Shown here in pieces: positions 23,841-35,777 of a stretch of 64,000 nt of DNA. Location of the stretch: positions 62,001 to 126,000 of the forward strand of contig JABSSW010000048.1 in the NCBI GenBank assembly GCA_018902385.1. The letters are read 5' to 3'. A program made the position numbers and the translations under genes. The notes under the pieces are model-generated. The model was not told where the DNA came from, did not search any database, and saw only the letters and a list, made by a program, of their open reading frames with translations. Positions within the stretch are counted from its first letter, which is position 1. The number at the start of each line of letters is the position of its first letter. The stretch comes from Physcia stellaris (taxonomy: Eukaryota > Ascomycota > Lecanoromycetes > Caliciales > Physciaceae).

Positions 23841-23962
23841 CTACGGAGACGCAAGATTACGCGCAAGAAACTTCTCGATTTGCTCTTGGGGGACGCGGAA
23901 GATTCTATGGAGACTCAAGATCACGTACAGTAGGCTTCTCGGTTCGATTTTGATGGATGCAG
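23841..23962. repeat. Diverged tandem duplication, unit about 64 bp
   Basis: Copy one starts at 23841 with CTACGGAGACGCAAGATTAC and copy two at 23905 with CTATGGAGACTCAAGATCAC. They align without gaps at roughly 70 percent by eye, and most differences are C/T or G/A transitions. This fits an old tandem duplication altered by cytosine deamination or RIP, but one pair of copies cannot show that. Confidence 0.6.
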
Positions 23963-24740
23963 GTGCCGAGGTCTCATCCTTAATCACTGAATCTTAGGAC
24001 AGTATGATCTTGTGTTGTGATCCCAAGAAGAGGACACCGCATTAATTAGTGGAAAGAACGCTAGCATTGTATTGAAATGGCGGAATAGGCCTCGTTTCGA
24101 ATAATGTTCTCTATTCGTGAGTGTCTTATATATTAGTAGAGAATCGTTGTAAAAATATATCTGTATGGTCGTTTTGACATTGACTAGGACCGTGTTTCAT
24201 CCGCAAGGCAGTCTTCTCTTCTGGTAGTGTCTCATCTACCAACTAATTGGGTATACGATGACGAAGAACAGAAGTGATCTGCAATTGAAGTCATGCGGTA
24301 CAGTAGAGGAAGAAGGGAATTGAATTTCCATCCAATGCGAGTGTAGTTGCGGCTATTTGCGGAGCAAATCGAATCCTCTGAATCAATACTTACATCCAGC
24401 TGACATGAGATGTGTCTCAATGCACGATGAAGGACCGTAGTCCACAAATAGCAGCATTGGGGAAAGGATGGCCTGATTCAGACATATGCCTATGATAAAC
24501 GCTGGACTGAGATCCTTTTCGATCAGGCGCTTGGTCTTCGTTCGTGATCAGACAATCCCTTTGGACGAGTAGCACTTGTGATGAGCCACCTTTTTTGGTC
24601 ATCATGAATCTAGTACGGAGGAAGGTTGCTCGACTAATACTAACCTGCTATCATCAACACTCAAAAAAGAAAAAATTTAAAGAGACTATGACCAACCGGC
24701 GAAACTCCGTTCCATTCATAGGATAATATAGCATCTCAGG

Positions 24741-24964
24741 CTCATCTAGATTCTCCAAGAGGTCCACCCAATTCCAAGGTCCGGTATTGCGTTTGATGCT
24801 GCCATGGCACGCGTCTCGTATAGCCAGGACCATCATCGTCATCGTAGGATATTTTAGACTCGTCTGGACCTTCCAAATAAAGATGTCGTGGATTTCAAGA
24901 TCCGGTGTTGCATGTCTGAGTTGCCATGACACGTGTCCCGTGCACCGGGACCATGGTCGTCATC
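24741..24964. repeat. Diverged tandem duplication, unit about 121 bp
   Basis: A segment beginning CTCATCTAGATTCTCCAAGA at 24741 is repeated from about 24860 (CTCGTCTGGACCTTCCAAAT). The best conserved parts are 24774-24843 and 24895-24964, which share the order TCCGG, TTGC, GCCATG, CACG, GGACCAT and CGTCATC. Most differences are transitions. A third, weaker partial copy may start near 24975. On the minus strand both copies stay open in one frame (24654-24932), so the duplication might lie in a decayed protein-coding gene. Confidence 0.6.
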
Positions 24965-27900
24965 AAAAGCCCCCTCGTTTAGTTGCACAAAGAGGTCGAG
25001 TTTGGGATGATCAGTGCATTCCACCAAACTCAATGGTCGTACATCCGGCGGTGCGCGACTGCAACAGGGAATTTTCCAACCGTATACAGGCATGGCGCTC
25101 GGGCATGGCACTGCAAGTACGAAGATCGAGATAGACGCTGGTGCCTGAGCGTACCTGGAGCTAAGCGGTCGTTGCAGAGATTTACGTTCATGGGAGCCCT
25201 CCAACTTGGATTGTGGCTGCAAGATGAGGAGGGCTAGACGTTGCCTTAAGTATGGATATCTCGGTCCGAGTAAAGACGCTTGGACCGTAGCCTTGGGAAA
25301 GAACCCGGAAAAGTAGTGCGGTATAGACGGCAATGACTGGATACCGCTTATGCACGACTCCCTGGTCGAGGGTTTGAGTGTTTGGTACTACTTGATCGTG
25401 CAGATGCCGGCAAGTAGAAGCGAGGTGGACGGTCTGAACGTGGGCTGCATTGGGCTGCAGTAAGGTAAGCCAGAAAGCCCATGAGCGAAAGTATGATTCG
25501 AAAGGGCTAGTAGCTGAGATGTCTGGGTGTCTGGTTTGCTAAGAAAAGTAATCTCTTGCAGCTATTGCGCCGAGTCGAGCCTGTCCAATTCCAAATTCCG
25601 TATCGCCTGTAGCAACCTCCGCGAGGAGTTGGCAGGGCAGTCACTGTTGAATAAGCTGAACACTGTGAAACAATACGTCGAATTCAGAGAAAGGAAAGCT
25701 AAGCGACAGCCACAGATGATGTTGTACGTCATCTCGTTCCCATACGCCTTGCATCTTCTAAGGCCGGTACTTGCAGTTGGTATCGAGCAGAGCGATGAAG
25801 CGATTATGGAAACCGACTCTCCGAAGTCAGTGCGCGCAGATGCTCAGATTTAGAGGATAATAGTACTCGAAGTGGTTGGTGGGTATCTGGGCGTCGACCA
25901 TGTTCTAGCACCTACGAGCGAGGGACAGCCACACGTAGCTGGTGCATGATGGCGTAGCCATCGACCACGGCCCCATTGGCCCCTTGAGGAAGTTATAGAT
26001 AGATTGCGTAGATGAGTAGAATACAAACAGAGGAGGGAGCGATTGGCCAGTGAATATCTACCTCATGATGTGAAGCCTTCGCAATGGACCCATGAGGTCG
26101 GGTGGGACTGAAATCAGGAATCTAATTTTCTTGGCAAGGTAGCAACAAGTCTACGCGAATCCCCAATCCGAGCGGAGGGTATCATTATATCACGGAAGTA
26201 GAGGAGGCCTGCAAGAATTCCCACTGCAATATCTTGCATGACAAGCGAAACGTTGAGCATCCAAGGATGCAAAATTTAATACAGGCAAAGCGCCTTGACC
26301 TTGGCATTCGTCCTGAGTTGGGACCTGGGACCTCGGACTTGATTCAAGACGTGCTCCTCTGATCATGGAGTGCGAGCGTTGAGCCCGCATAAAATGCTTG
26401 ATGACGTGGTGCAGCTTATTCCTCTGGACTCTGGAGCGCCTCGCCATCGACGATGGTTCTCTCATTCCGTAAGCAGACTTGGAAAAGGTAACTTGGTCAA
26501 GGGAATGGATTGCTACCAGGACCGGAATCCGGAATGATACCACACATATGGGAAGGACGATATCCAGGGTGTGCAACATCCTCCCGGAATACAGGCTCCA
26601 GGCTTTGAAGCCAAGCAGCCGACTCATTTTCGTCGAACGTTCATCACAAGTACTGTAGCTTCAGGAGACATTAATGAGACGACTTGCCATAACGCTTCTC
26701 GTGATCGTCAGCGTAAGTAAGAATTCCGGATCGCTTTCAGGAGATCATCGATGCACTGGGAGAAAGGATTGACAGAGACAGATCGAGTGGGAAATTATGA
26801 TCAGGCTGAATGCGGACAAACCGTTGGGGATCAACGGGTGGCCGCGTTAGTCGTCTCGCCGATCATTCGCTCCTTTTGTTCGTCGCACTCCTGATCACGG
26901 GATTTGGCGAAGGTGTATCAAGATGACTGACGCTTTCCCAAGCTAATCCTCATCCAGGTTAGAAGACACTCAGGTACCGTGGCGAACACCCTGGATGCTG
27001 CAGCGGGGATGTCGCTATATGGACCGGTTGGCTCACGGGGGCCAGGTAGTACTGCGTCAGAGGTGAAAGGATCACCTATCAAATCGCCTCTAGGGGATCT
27101 TAGCTGTCACGCGGAAGCAATCAGATCTCACCTCAGTCAGGGTAGGGGCCAAGCAGGCAAAGACATTATTGTCCCGAAATCTCCCATCTCTTTGAGGACA
27201 ATCATCCTCAGTTGGTAGTCCGGGACTTCCCCATTCGTTGTTGCATCGGGAGATTCCAAAGACTCGGGCTCTGGGAGCAAAGCAGCGGGAGAGCGGATGG
27301 TGGAGAATGGCAGTACAATACATCTAGCGGCCATCCTACATGTCCTTGGCATTACCCTGCATTCATTCAACGTCTGTACTCTGTAGATCCACTGTACTAA
27401 GCAGTATCCTTCTGGCCATTCTCAGATGCATCATGTTTCGAATTAATACAAGATAAACAATCTCTTGAAGGCTGAGCATATATACATTATTGATGAGACG
27501 AGCATCGGAGCTCTCCGTACAGATTTCCATTTCCGCAAAATCCCGAGAGGCTTGGAAATTCCCAGAGACTCTATCGGTCCAGTCGGGGCATGCGCCGTTG
27601 ATGTGGTTGACCCTCGTCCTGTGCTCCCTGTCAAGGCGGGGTCGAGCTCTCTCGATGACTTACTCGTGCCTTCAGACTCGTCCTTACTGCTTAGCCGAGG
27701 GGTCAAGGGGTTGGAGAGTGGAAAGTGGAAAGGTCTCCGTGTCCGTGATGCTGTCATGATATGAATCCCGATCCTGAGCATGCGCCGTCGATCTGCCGAG
27801 CGATTGAAAAGACAATCCCGTCATGGTTATTCAGACTGGCTCGACCGCCAATCAATCGCCTGGGTCGTGCCAGATCCAACGCCCCTAATTTCCCCGGCCG

Positions 27901-28646
27901 GGTGGTTCGGTGTGTGTGTTTGGGCGAAGATCGCCTCTTAGAGGGTGTTCACACTTTCGGTAGTGCCCTTTCGAGCTTGGGTCGACGGGGACTAGCAGCA
28001 ACGCAAGACATGGAGGAAGCTTTTATTGGGAAAGCTTTCTCGGTATGTCGGAGAAAGAGAGAGAGCACACATGCGGACAGGGTCCATCGCATCTACGTGC
28101 TACACACAGCTACGGAGGCAAGAACAAATGAATGGAGCAGGACCGACCGGGCAATAACTGGTTGGGGGTGTGACCCGCTTGCAAGTTGCATCATTCCTCG
28201 CGTAAGTAAGAAAAGATGAGGGAAAAGTCTGATTTTCTCCGAAAAGGAAAAAAAAAAAGAAAAGGATCCCTCTGCTAGACGCCTTGACGTTTTGACAGGC
28301 CTCGAACTTATGCGGGGCCAACAACGGGCAGGGATTCCAAATATCATTTGGATGCTCGAGCTCACTTCATCACGCTTTCCCTTCCCAACGGAATCGCCTA
28401 AGCCCGTCTTATGCTCTTGGACGCCTCCCGGTCCAGATGGTGGTGTGATCGCGGAGCGTGCACATAACTGATCGACTCGCGGGGAACAAGGCAAGGGAGG
28501 CTCTGAAAGTCTCAGCAGGCCATTTGCCGAGTCATCGTGCATCGTCAAGCCTAAGGCAAATGTTCGTCACACCACCCTTTCTGCTTGCGGTTCCTCTGAC
28601 AAGTCTGGAGAAAACCCGTTCTTACCTTCTTTCCCCTTAGCGGCGG

Positions 28647-28672
28647 CACACACACATACACACACACACACC
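28647..28672. repeat. CA dinucleotide microsatellite
   Basis: An imperfect run of CA units, interrupted once by TA, followed by a C-rich tract. It is intergenic. Confidence 0.9.
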
Positions 28673-29316
28673 ACCCCCCAGTCTCATCCACTACTCCAAA
28701 CGTGCGGACAGGGGGGTCTCACCTTTAAAATAGACGCTATACTTAAGCTCCCCGGCATGTGTGTTTGATGATCCACAGCCCGCCTTCTTCCCTCCATCTG
28801 CGGTCCCTGAGGATCGGTGTGACGGACCTTGTCTGGTTCCAAGTCCCTTCTGTTGTACCGCGCTGCCAGCAGGGAGAGGGATCCTCGATTGGGAGACTCG
28901 ATTAGGACCACTACCACTGGCGAATGCTCCTTTTGGCACCTCGAGTGATCTGAGCCCTTTCTGAAGCCTATTGATGCCGTCTGGGAATGTTGTAAGCAAC
29001 CGCGATTCTCACTTGTTGATCACCCTGTCAGTCGTGTACGCCCATCCACCATCAGACATGCTTCCTAGTGCATCCACAGGGTGTTTGCGGGGAATTGACG
29101 TTGCTGGGAAGCTTGATTTCTTTGCTCACATCCCGGGAAACCTCATTCTTTATCCTGCATCATTGCCCTCGAACATCCAACTAATGAACGTAAAAAGATA
29201 TGAATCTGTCGAGCATCATACACAACGAGCACCGCGGTTCACACCCACATCACCGGCAAACGTTCCCACATCCCAATCAACACCGCACACATCCAATATA
29301 CACCTATGACGGGAAC

Positions 29317-30284
29317 ATGGCATCTGTCTTGACACAAAATCCATACACAAGCCAACCGCATCTCTTCACTCATTCACCTCATTCTTCCCCCTCGCCGCCT
29401 GTCAGCGAAGACCCAAGTACAAAACGGTTACCGTCGATTCAAAGCCTCATCGAAATGTCAGATCCAGATACCACCAGCCAAGAGTGTAAGTCTCTCCTTG
29501 CCCCAGAGCCCCAGCAAGACGCTTTTCTCACCTTCCTGTAGCCGGCGCGGAGATGGAGAGGCTATCACAGCACTCGGGAGGAAGTATACCGAACCAAGAG
29601 ACTCGGCCGCCAACCTTCGCTCAACCTGGCGTGAGCAAATCCGACTATGGCATCGATCGCATAGCTCAGTCCCCGTCGGCTGCTTCTTCGCACTCTTCAA
29701 CTTCAGGCGGTCAATTTTTTGGAGGTTCCATGAGCAATGTCGACCCTCAGCTGCAGCAACAGCACCCACCACCTTCACATGTTGGACAGCCCCATCCGCT
29801 TCAAGCGTCACAATCACCCTACCAGGCTTCACCATATCCTCCATCTCCAACCGCGATTTCATCTTACTCATACCCTCCACCTGCGCCACACCCCGGAGCG
29901 GGCCAGGCTCTCTATTATCAACGGCCTCTGCCAGGCACTTTTCCTCCAGGGACTGTTCCCACGGCGATTGCTTCGTCAATGTCGACTCCGCAAGAAGGGT
30001 CTCCAGTGGACCAGAGTAATCCTTGGCAACATCATCATTACATATCGCCATCCTCGTCTGCGGCTTTCGCCGGTCAGTCGCAGGACCGGTATGTCTGTCA
30101 GACGTGCAATAAAGCGTTCTCGAGGCCCTCCAGCTTGAAGATCCACAGCCATTCGCACACGGGCGAAAAACCTTTCAAATGTGCGCATGCTGGCTGTGGG
30201 AAGGCGTTCAGCGTCCGGAGTAACATGAAGAGGCACGAGCGAGGCTGCCACGGTGGCGGGAGCCCTGGCAGCTATCAGGAATGA
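29317..30284 (+). CDS. Two-finger C2H2 zinc finger transcription factor (FlbC-like)
   Basis: Two exons, 29317-29485 and 29542-30284, joined across a 56 bp intron, give 303 residues. The N-terminal part is rich in S, P, Q and Y and has the short conserved-looking motif RLPSIQSLIEMSD. Two C2H2 fingers sit at the C terminus. The first uses C242, C245, H258 and H262 within CNKAFSRPSSLKIHSHSH, then the linker TGEKPF. The second uses C270, C275 and H288, with C292 or H293 as last ligand. A C-terminal pair of fingers with RPSSLKIHSHSHTGEKP and SVRSNMKRHERGC is typical of the filamentous-fungal group that includes the conidiation regulator FlbC. I assign the group by memory of the motif, so the orthology is tentative. 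It should be a nuclear DNA-binding regulator. Confidence 0.85.
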
Positions 30285-33230
30285 GCGATCCGGACGTATT
30301 TGTGCACTTGCCTTTGATTCAGGGAAACCCGTAAATATCCTGCCATTTTCTCGGCTGAGGCGCTCGGAAGTATTATTGTGCGACGCTATACCCCCATCTG
30401 CATCGATCCGGCGCTATCGTGGGCATTTTTCGTGATTGGTTGGCGTTGGAGGAAGCGCTGATTTGGAGTGCGAGCATGGCAGCGGTACGGTATGTCAAGG
30501 GCCACAGGACGGAGCTTAGGCAACAGCATGAGCATAGCTCTCAAACCTTGGGGTGGGACGAAATTTGGCTTATCTTCGAAATCATGATTATCTAACCTTT
30601 TAAATGATAGAGGAAAGGGAAAAAAACATCTTTGGTTTGCTTATATCTGCTAAGTCTTCCACTTTAGGCTGGAGTGATGATTGCAAGAATGCCAGCGTCG
30701 GCGGCCTTTCTGGCGGAAGGCAGCATGCGTGTCTCCTACCATGGATCGACCACCGGCGGCTGATACAGCGTTTTCTGTATCGGGTCGAGACCTTCGGTTT
30801 GCCTCGAGCCTAGCCCAGCGAGTGTGCCGGTAACCGCCCAAGGAGCAAACAACAAACGAGCACCAGGTGATTGCACGAGCTATCTATTCCAACGTCTTTA
30901 CCAACAACTTAGCAATCTGGTAATGTGCGGAGCTTAGAAAGCCTCTTCTTTGTTGCCCCTTTTCCATAGACGACCATCACTTTGATTGAACCCAAGTCAT
31001 GTGCGATAAGATTCGATTTCCTTGAACGTCTTTGAATTGGGGGTGGCCATGTGTGAGCTGGCATTTCTCCCCCCTCCCTCCTGAAAGGTAAAGTATCTCT
31101 CAATTGGATCGGTCGATCGGTTAGCCGAAGAAAAAGATCAATCGAGCCCTTATCGCGGGATAGCCGACTTTCCTTCTTCCCGTCTCCTCGTGGCAAGCTT
31201 TTTTCCATCACTCACACGTCCCCACGATGCATTGGGGAGCTGCAGGAGTGATGATGCCCTTTCGAAAAGGTACATGTAAGAATGCTCCAGCAATTACAGC
31301 CTCAGCGCCAGCTTTCTCCGACGATGGATACCGGCTCTACCCCCCTTTGTGCAATCAGCTATGACAATTTCAAGGACCTCTGGACTCTCTCGAGAGTTGC
31401 TGGAGAAATGAGAAACGACGAATAGCCACTGCTTCCCTCGGAGTCAGAAGTTACCGAATCTTCATCCGTCCCACTCTCATACCTAATGCCGCCTCATCTC
31501 AGCGTTTTCAAACAAGGAAGAATCGGCACGGTAAGCACCGTTCTTCACCCCTAGATCATCAATCGCGGCTGGCTGACTTGAAGCTCTCGCAGCAAGCTTT
31601 TTACTTCCTGCCGTGGTCGAAGTGTGGAATACCCTCTCGCCCTGCCTCTCGCGGAATCACAGGATGGAGGTTACCAGACGGAAGGCTACGAGGACTTGAA
31701 CGAGTCTGGTGTCTACTCCGCCACGCCAAAGACTTATTCTTTGGATCTGGTGAAAGAACAACGAAGCCCTCCGCGAGGGCTAATACGAGCTGGATGGATG
31801 GGATCTTCGCAAGGGGCGAGTCGAGCCTTCCCTCAAAGAAACCATCATTTCTCCGGAGATGGGATTGGTTCATGGAACAAGCGCGCGAGAGCAATAGACC
31901 CAAAGTCCTGCTTTCCATTCCAGGGTATCAGGTTTCACGATGCAGAACAAGAGTAAATCCATTTCGGGATCTGTCCGTTCTGAGCTTTATTTACTTTCCT
32001 AGTTCTACAGTCTATTGGCGATGATTGCTATGGACCAGACTCATCTATCGAGATCATTGGACTCAGCAGCGTGGATCCGGCATTCGGTTTGGATATGGGT
32101 GTTTATGGATCTAGGGCACACTACCTTTATGATGGCCTTAGGGCATCGAGAACGCCTATTCCAGCGTCTCCCAAAGCCTTTAATGTGCCCCCCTTCCTCC
32201 CCTCCCTACCTAAACACAAAAATAAAACAACTAACACCTCCCAGAAAGAGCGAAATCCATAAACCCCTCAAAACCCTCCGCCTCGCCTACAGCTCCTCCT
32301 GATCCCATATACAATTCACATACATCCCATTCCTCTCCCTGCTCCCCGATCCCCGCTCACCCATTCTCAATCTGCAAACCCGGCATAAACGCAGCAACGG
32401 CCTCGAGTCGACTGACGATTGGAGTGGGACAAGGGATGGAGATGCAGCATTATCGATCTAGAATAGAGGCTTGGGGAACGCCGCTGAGGTTGAAGAGATG
32501 GTGGTGGTGCGGGTGGGTTTGGTTTTTCATGGAGGGAGGGGAAGGAGGGAAGAAGGAAGAAGGAAGAAGGAAGAAAGGAGGGGGGGAATGGGGTAGAGTG
32601 AGCAGAGTGTGAGAGTGATAGGGGAGGGATAGCGTGCTGGAACTTGCTGGGATGGATTGAGTATGAATCTAGGAGGGGGTGATTGTGAGGGAGAGGTGCT
32701 GAAGGTCGGTAGGTTTCTGGATGTTTGTGGGAGCGTTTTGTTTTGTTTTTTGTTTTTTGTTTTTCCAGGTGGGTGGGTGTCGTATTGGAAAATTGAATGT
32801 GTACTGCTATTACTTTCTCGCTCGTTTGTCTTTCCTCGCGGATGAAATGGATCGTCCAATTATAGAAAGGTTTGACGTAGTCGCTAGCAAAAGAAACTCT
32901 TCTCTCTTAAGAATCGCAGAAAGCTATCCGGTACAGAAAATTATGAGCACGCTCTCTCCCGTAAGATTCCAAAATATATAAGCTAAAGCTATATGATAAT
33001 CTATCTATCTAGTAAGTACATGTAAAGTGAGTATCCCCCATACAAAGCATAAGCAAAGCAAATATCTAAATCTAATCTAGATCAAAAGCAAAAGCAAATG
33101 GGGGTATCAACACAGCCTTCATCAGTCGTAATCATAAAGTCGTAGCAAAGAAGCAACAATCACCTGCATCCGTACACCCCCCCTCCCATCCCTGGCTGAT
33201 TATACGCATCCAGACAGTCCGGCATCGAGA
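30285..33230. other. Intergenic region between the C2H2 gene and rec8
   Basis: No gene is supported in these 2.9 kb, which lie between two convergent genes and so may hold two 3' untranslated regions. Open frames near 31578-32024 occur in three frames at once, a sign of chance openness. Purine-rich tracts at 32548-32577 and TTTTG runs near 32737-32766 are simple sequence. The region just before 33230 is rich in AAGCAAA units (33048-33101). Confidence 0.5.
32548..32577. repeat. AGAAGGA purine microsatellite
   Basis: Four near-perfect copies of a 7-base AGAAGGA unit in a longer G/A-rich strand. Such mirror-symmetric purine tracts can form triplex DNA, but there is no sign of a role here. Confidence 0.85.
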
Positions 33231-35777
33231 TCAAACACCCTCCCTGACACCCAGCACAATATCCCCATACTCGACCACCTGCCTCACGCGCACCAACCCC
33301 TTGGTCGCGAGCGCAAGCACATGATGCAGCGCCTGCGCCGCCACGACCTTCGTATGTCTCGTGGACGGCAGTAATTCCTCAAAGGTCATCTCATTCGCCT
33401 GCTCCTGCTCCTCTCCCTCTCCAGCCACCACAGCCATCTTATTACTAATCTCAGTCTTCATAAACTCCAAGAAATTATTGCTCTCGGCGTCGAGCGTGGA
33501 GCGCATCCACTGGCTCTCGGCCGCTTGCTGCGTACTCACCCCTGCCGCAGCACCGTACATCTGGAATGAATCGCCACCGGCCGAGGACCCTGCGCCTCCA
33601 AGGGCAGATTCGTCTTCAGCTTCTGCGATGGGGAGGTCGATGCTGCTATACCGTTGACGGCCACGGCCAACGAGAGGCGATGCAGATGTGAGGCGGCTGC
33701 GGCGGTCATGCGAGCCAGGTACCGGAGCGCCAGGGGCGACTGCTGAGCCAGGTCCCCCTGCGCTGGAGGCGAAGCCGCCGACGCTGCTTGGGAAGCCGCC
33801 GAGGGAGGGAGCTGGACCGCGGGCGATGGAGCCGGCTCGGGAAGCTTGTGCTGAGGCGGTGATGTTCCAGGGCATTTGGGAGGAGTAGTCTTCTAGTGCG
33901 GGGACGGCGTGGCGCCCTACTTCAATGTCCTGTGGGAGAGGTTAGCGCTTGTTTGAGCGAATGAGAAGGGGAAGGGGAGAGAAGAAGGGTGAAAGGGAAA
34001 TTACGTCGTCGCCTTGCATGTCCATTCCCATGCCCATATTGTCATCTTCGTCGAGAGCCATATTGTCGCCTCGACCCACTTGGTCGTCGTCACCTTCCCG
34101 CGTGCGGACACGACGACCTTCGCTGTCGGAGGTAGGTTCTTCATCCTCTGCATGGGATCGCTTGCGTCCAGTAGGTGGTTCGATGCCAGTCAATGCAGTC
34201 ATGAGTTGATCGCCTGCGAACATGTTGAGAGGACTTGGGAGCTTCGACCCGCCTAGACCTAGGCCAACCCCGCCGATACCTGTACCGTAGACGAAAAAAG
34301 AAGCATTTTTCTTCGCTAGGGCGGACACTTTGTGTTGCTGTTTAGCCTGCGCTACGTTTGCCATGTTTGAAGCGTAATTGTTGTTCCATGACGCGAGGTC
34401 GTTGTTGCGTAAAGAAGTCTGTTGGTCCATAGGCAGATACTTAGGTGCAGCGGTCCGACGACGGACAGGAGCCTCGGCGAACTCGGAGGACTCTTGAGGA
34501 GGTCCAGATGATGATCGGAGGAAACCGGTCTGGGACGGGCCTTGTGCTGTCGTAGGAGGGAAGGCTTCAGCTTCCGGGAGACCGCCTTGATCATCGCCAT
34601 ATCTTGGCAGATCAAGATCCAGATCTAGGTTCATCTGGTCGTCAAGCTATAGCTCATCAGCGCGAGGGACACTGACACATGAGAGGGTAATTGGCAGGTT
34701 AGAGGTACCTACGTCGAAATGACCAGCTTGCATACCCTCTTCGATCTCCTGTCTGACACGAGCGCTGGCAGCCGAATCACTACCTAAGCGAACAGGTCCG
34801 GGACGAGCAGCAGATTCCGGCTGAGCTGGTGCCCTTGCATCATGGAATACGATATCGCCTTGCTCATCAAAGGTAAAACCTGGATCGAGGTCGAAGCCTT
34901 CTTCTTCCTCACCAAGTATACTTCTCATTCTTGAAGCCCGTTGGGCTGAGCTCCTATCTTCACCGGGGAGAATGAAGCCTCCGAGGCTTCCACCGCCTCC
35001 TGTCCCTGAGGACGGAAGGATGAGCCCAAGCATCGATTCGTCGCCCTCCTGAGTGCTAGAGATGCTGGAGCGTTGCGAGTGTGGAGAAAGCAAGCTGGAT
35101 CGACGAGAGGAGTCGTCGGTCGATATATCGAGAGCGGACAGATCAATGTCGAGGCCGGGTAAGGCTAGCTCAGGAAGAAAGGCTGGATCATCCTGAACGA
35201 TAAGTTGATCAGGACTGCAATGCAGTCAGCGATTTATTATCTTTGGTGAATTTGATCGAGCGAGGGTTTACCGTGCTCTCCCTGCTTCAGGATCAAGCTC
35301 GGAAGTACGAAGAGATTTCAAGAGCTGCCTCATATTGCTCTGAGCTGTCTGCGCGTCACTCAAAACGTAGCCGCATTGTTGAAGGTAGACTCGTGAGACC
35401 CCATAGCTGAAGCAGAGAAGCGTTAGCGGCAATCGTCTTAAGATGAGCCTTGAGACTCCCTACAGTAGATTGCTCTGGAGTCTTAGCGCCATCGGCGCCT
35501 CTGGAGAGACGATGATATCGCATGTCTTCTGTATGTTCACTTCGAGGATGGCTTTGCGATTGACCTTTTTCAGATTTGACTTGGAACCCAACGTGGCTAC
35601 CAGCCTATCTGACTTCAGTACGACTTCTCCTAGTGAGTTAGGATGGGAAATTTGGCAGACCATACAGTTGCGACTCCGCCCTCTCGAGAGGTGAGGACTG
35701 CAGATATAATATTAGCAATTCACAGGCCTTACAATACCAGAGTAAAAGGTGGGCCCACTCTCGTGGCTGTAGAACAT
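33231..35777 (-). CDS. rec8: Meiotic cohesin kleisin subunit Rec8
   Basis: Seven exons on the minus strand: 35777-35759, 35697-35661, 35604-35464, 35406-35272, 35214-34713, 34646-34005 and 33929-33231, giving 724 residues. The rebuilt N terminus MFYSHEILTSREGGVATVWL followed by VATLG and KKVNRKAILEVN is the Rec8-type SMC3-binding domain (about residues 1-110). It is unlike mitotic Rad21/Scc1, which begins MFYSE-x-LL. The C terminus (about 650-724) has the winged-helix kleisin end, with FEELL and the helix AAQALHHVLALATKGLVRVR that binds SMC1. The middle is disordered, acidic and S-rich, as expected for a separase and casein kinase 1 target. Rec8 replaces Rad21 in meiosis and holds sister centromeres together. 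All six donors depart from GTAAGT/GTATGT. The gene is divergent from sidB. Confidence 0.92.

Larger units (their letters stand above)
19899..24199. other. Gene-poor region with pyrimidine-rich tracts
   Basis: No complete gene is supported. Two minus-strand open frames, 19939-20343 (134 residues, ATG start) and 20565-20885, may be remnants of a cytochrome P450-like gene, discussed in the findings. From 21280 to 22700 the plus strand is rich in C and T, with a poly-T run near 22085 and clusters of ATCC and ATACC repeats. A 45-residue ATG frame at 21648-21784 contains one hydrophobic segment, but that follows from the pyrimidine bias. No RNA gene was recognised. Confidence 0.5.
24200..29316. other. 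Gene-poor region with short coding-like islands
   Basis: No complete gene is supported in these 5.1 kb. Coding-like islands include a minus-strand frame at 24654-24932 that spans the tandem repeat described separately, a 152-residue plus-strand ATG frame at 27761-28219, and overlapping frames on both strands at 27443-27781. None shows a domain or consistent splice sites. The stretch from 29000 to 29316 should contain the promoter and leader of the C2H2 gene, including a CA- and C-rich segment. Confidence 0.45.

Noticed and set aside
27443-27781. Overlapping open frames on both strands (100 and 112 codons)
   Set aside because: Both are open over the same bases without a domain, and splice context does not favour either.
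27761-28219. Plus-strand ATG frame of 152 codons
   Set aside because: Composition is mixed with many R, S and T residues and no recognised motif. It is too weak for a gene call without transcript data.
29458-30051. Minus-strand open frame of 197 codons
   Set aside because: It overlaps the C2H2 gene on the opposite strand, and the zinc fingers establish the plus strand as coding.
32527-32859. Minus-strand P- and S-rich frame
   Set aside because: It is a translation of purine/pyrimidine simple sequence and has no protein features.
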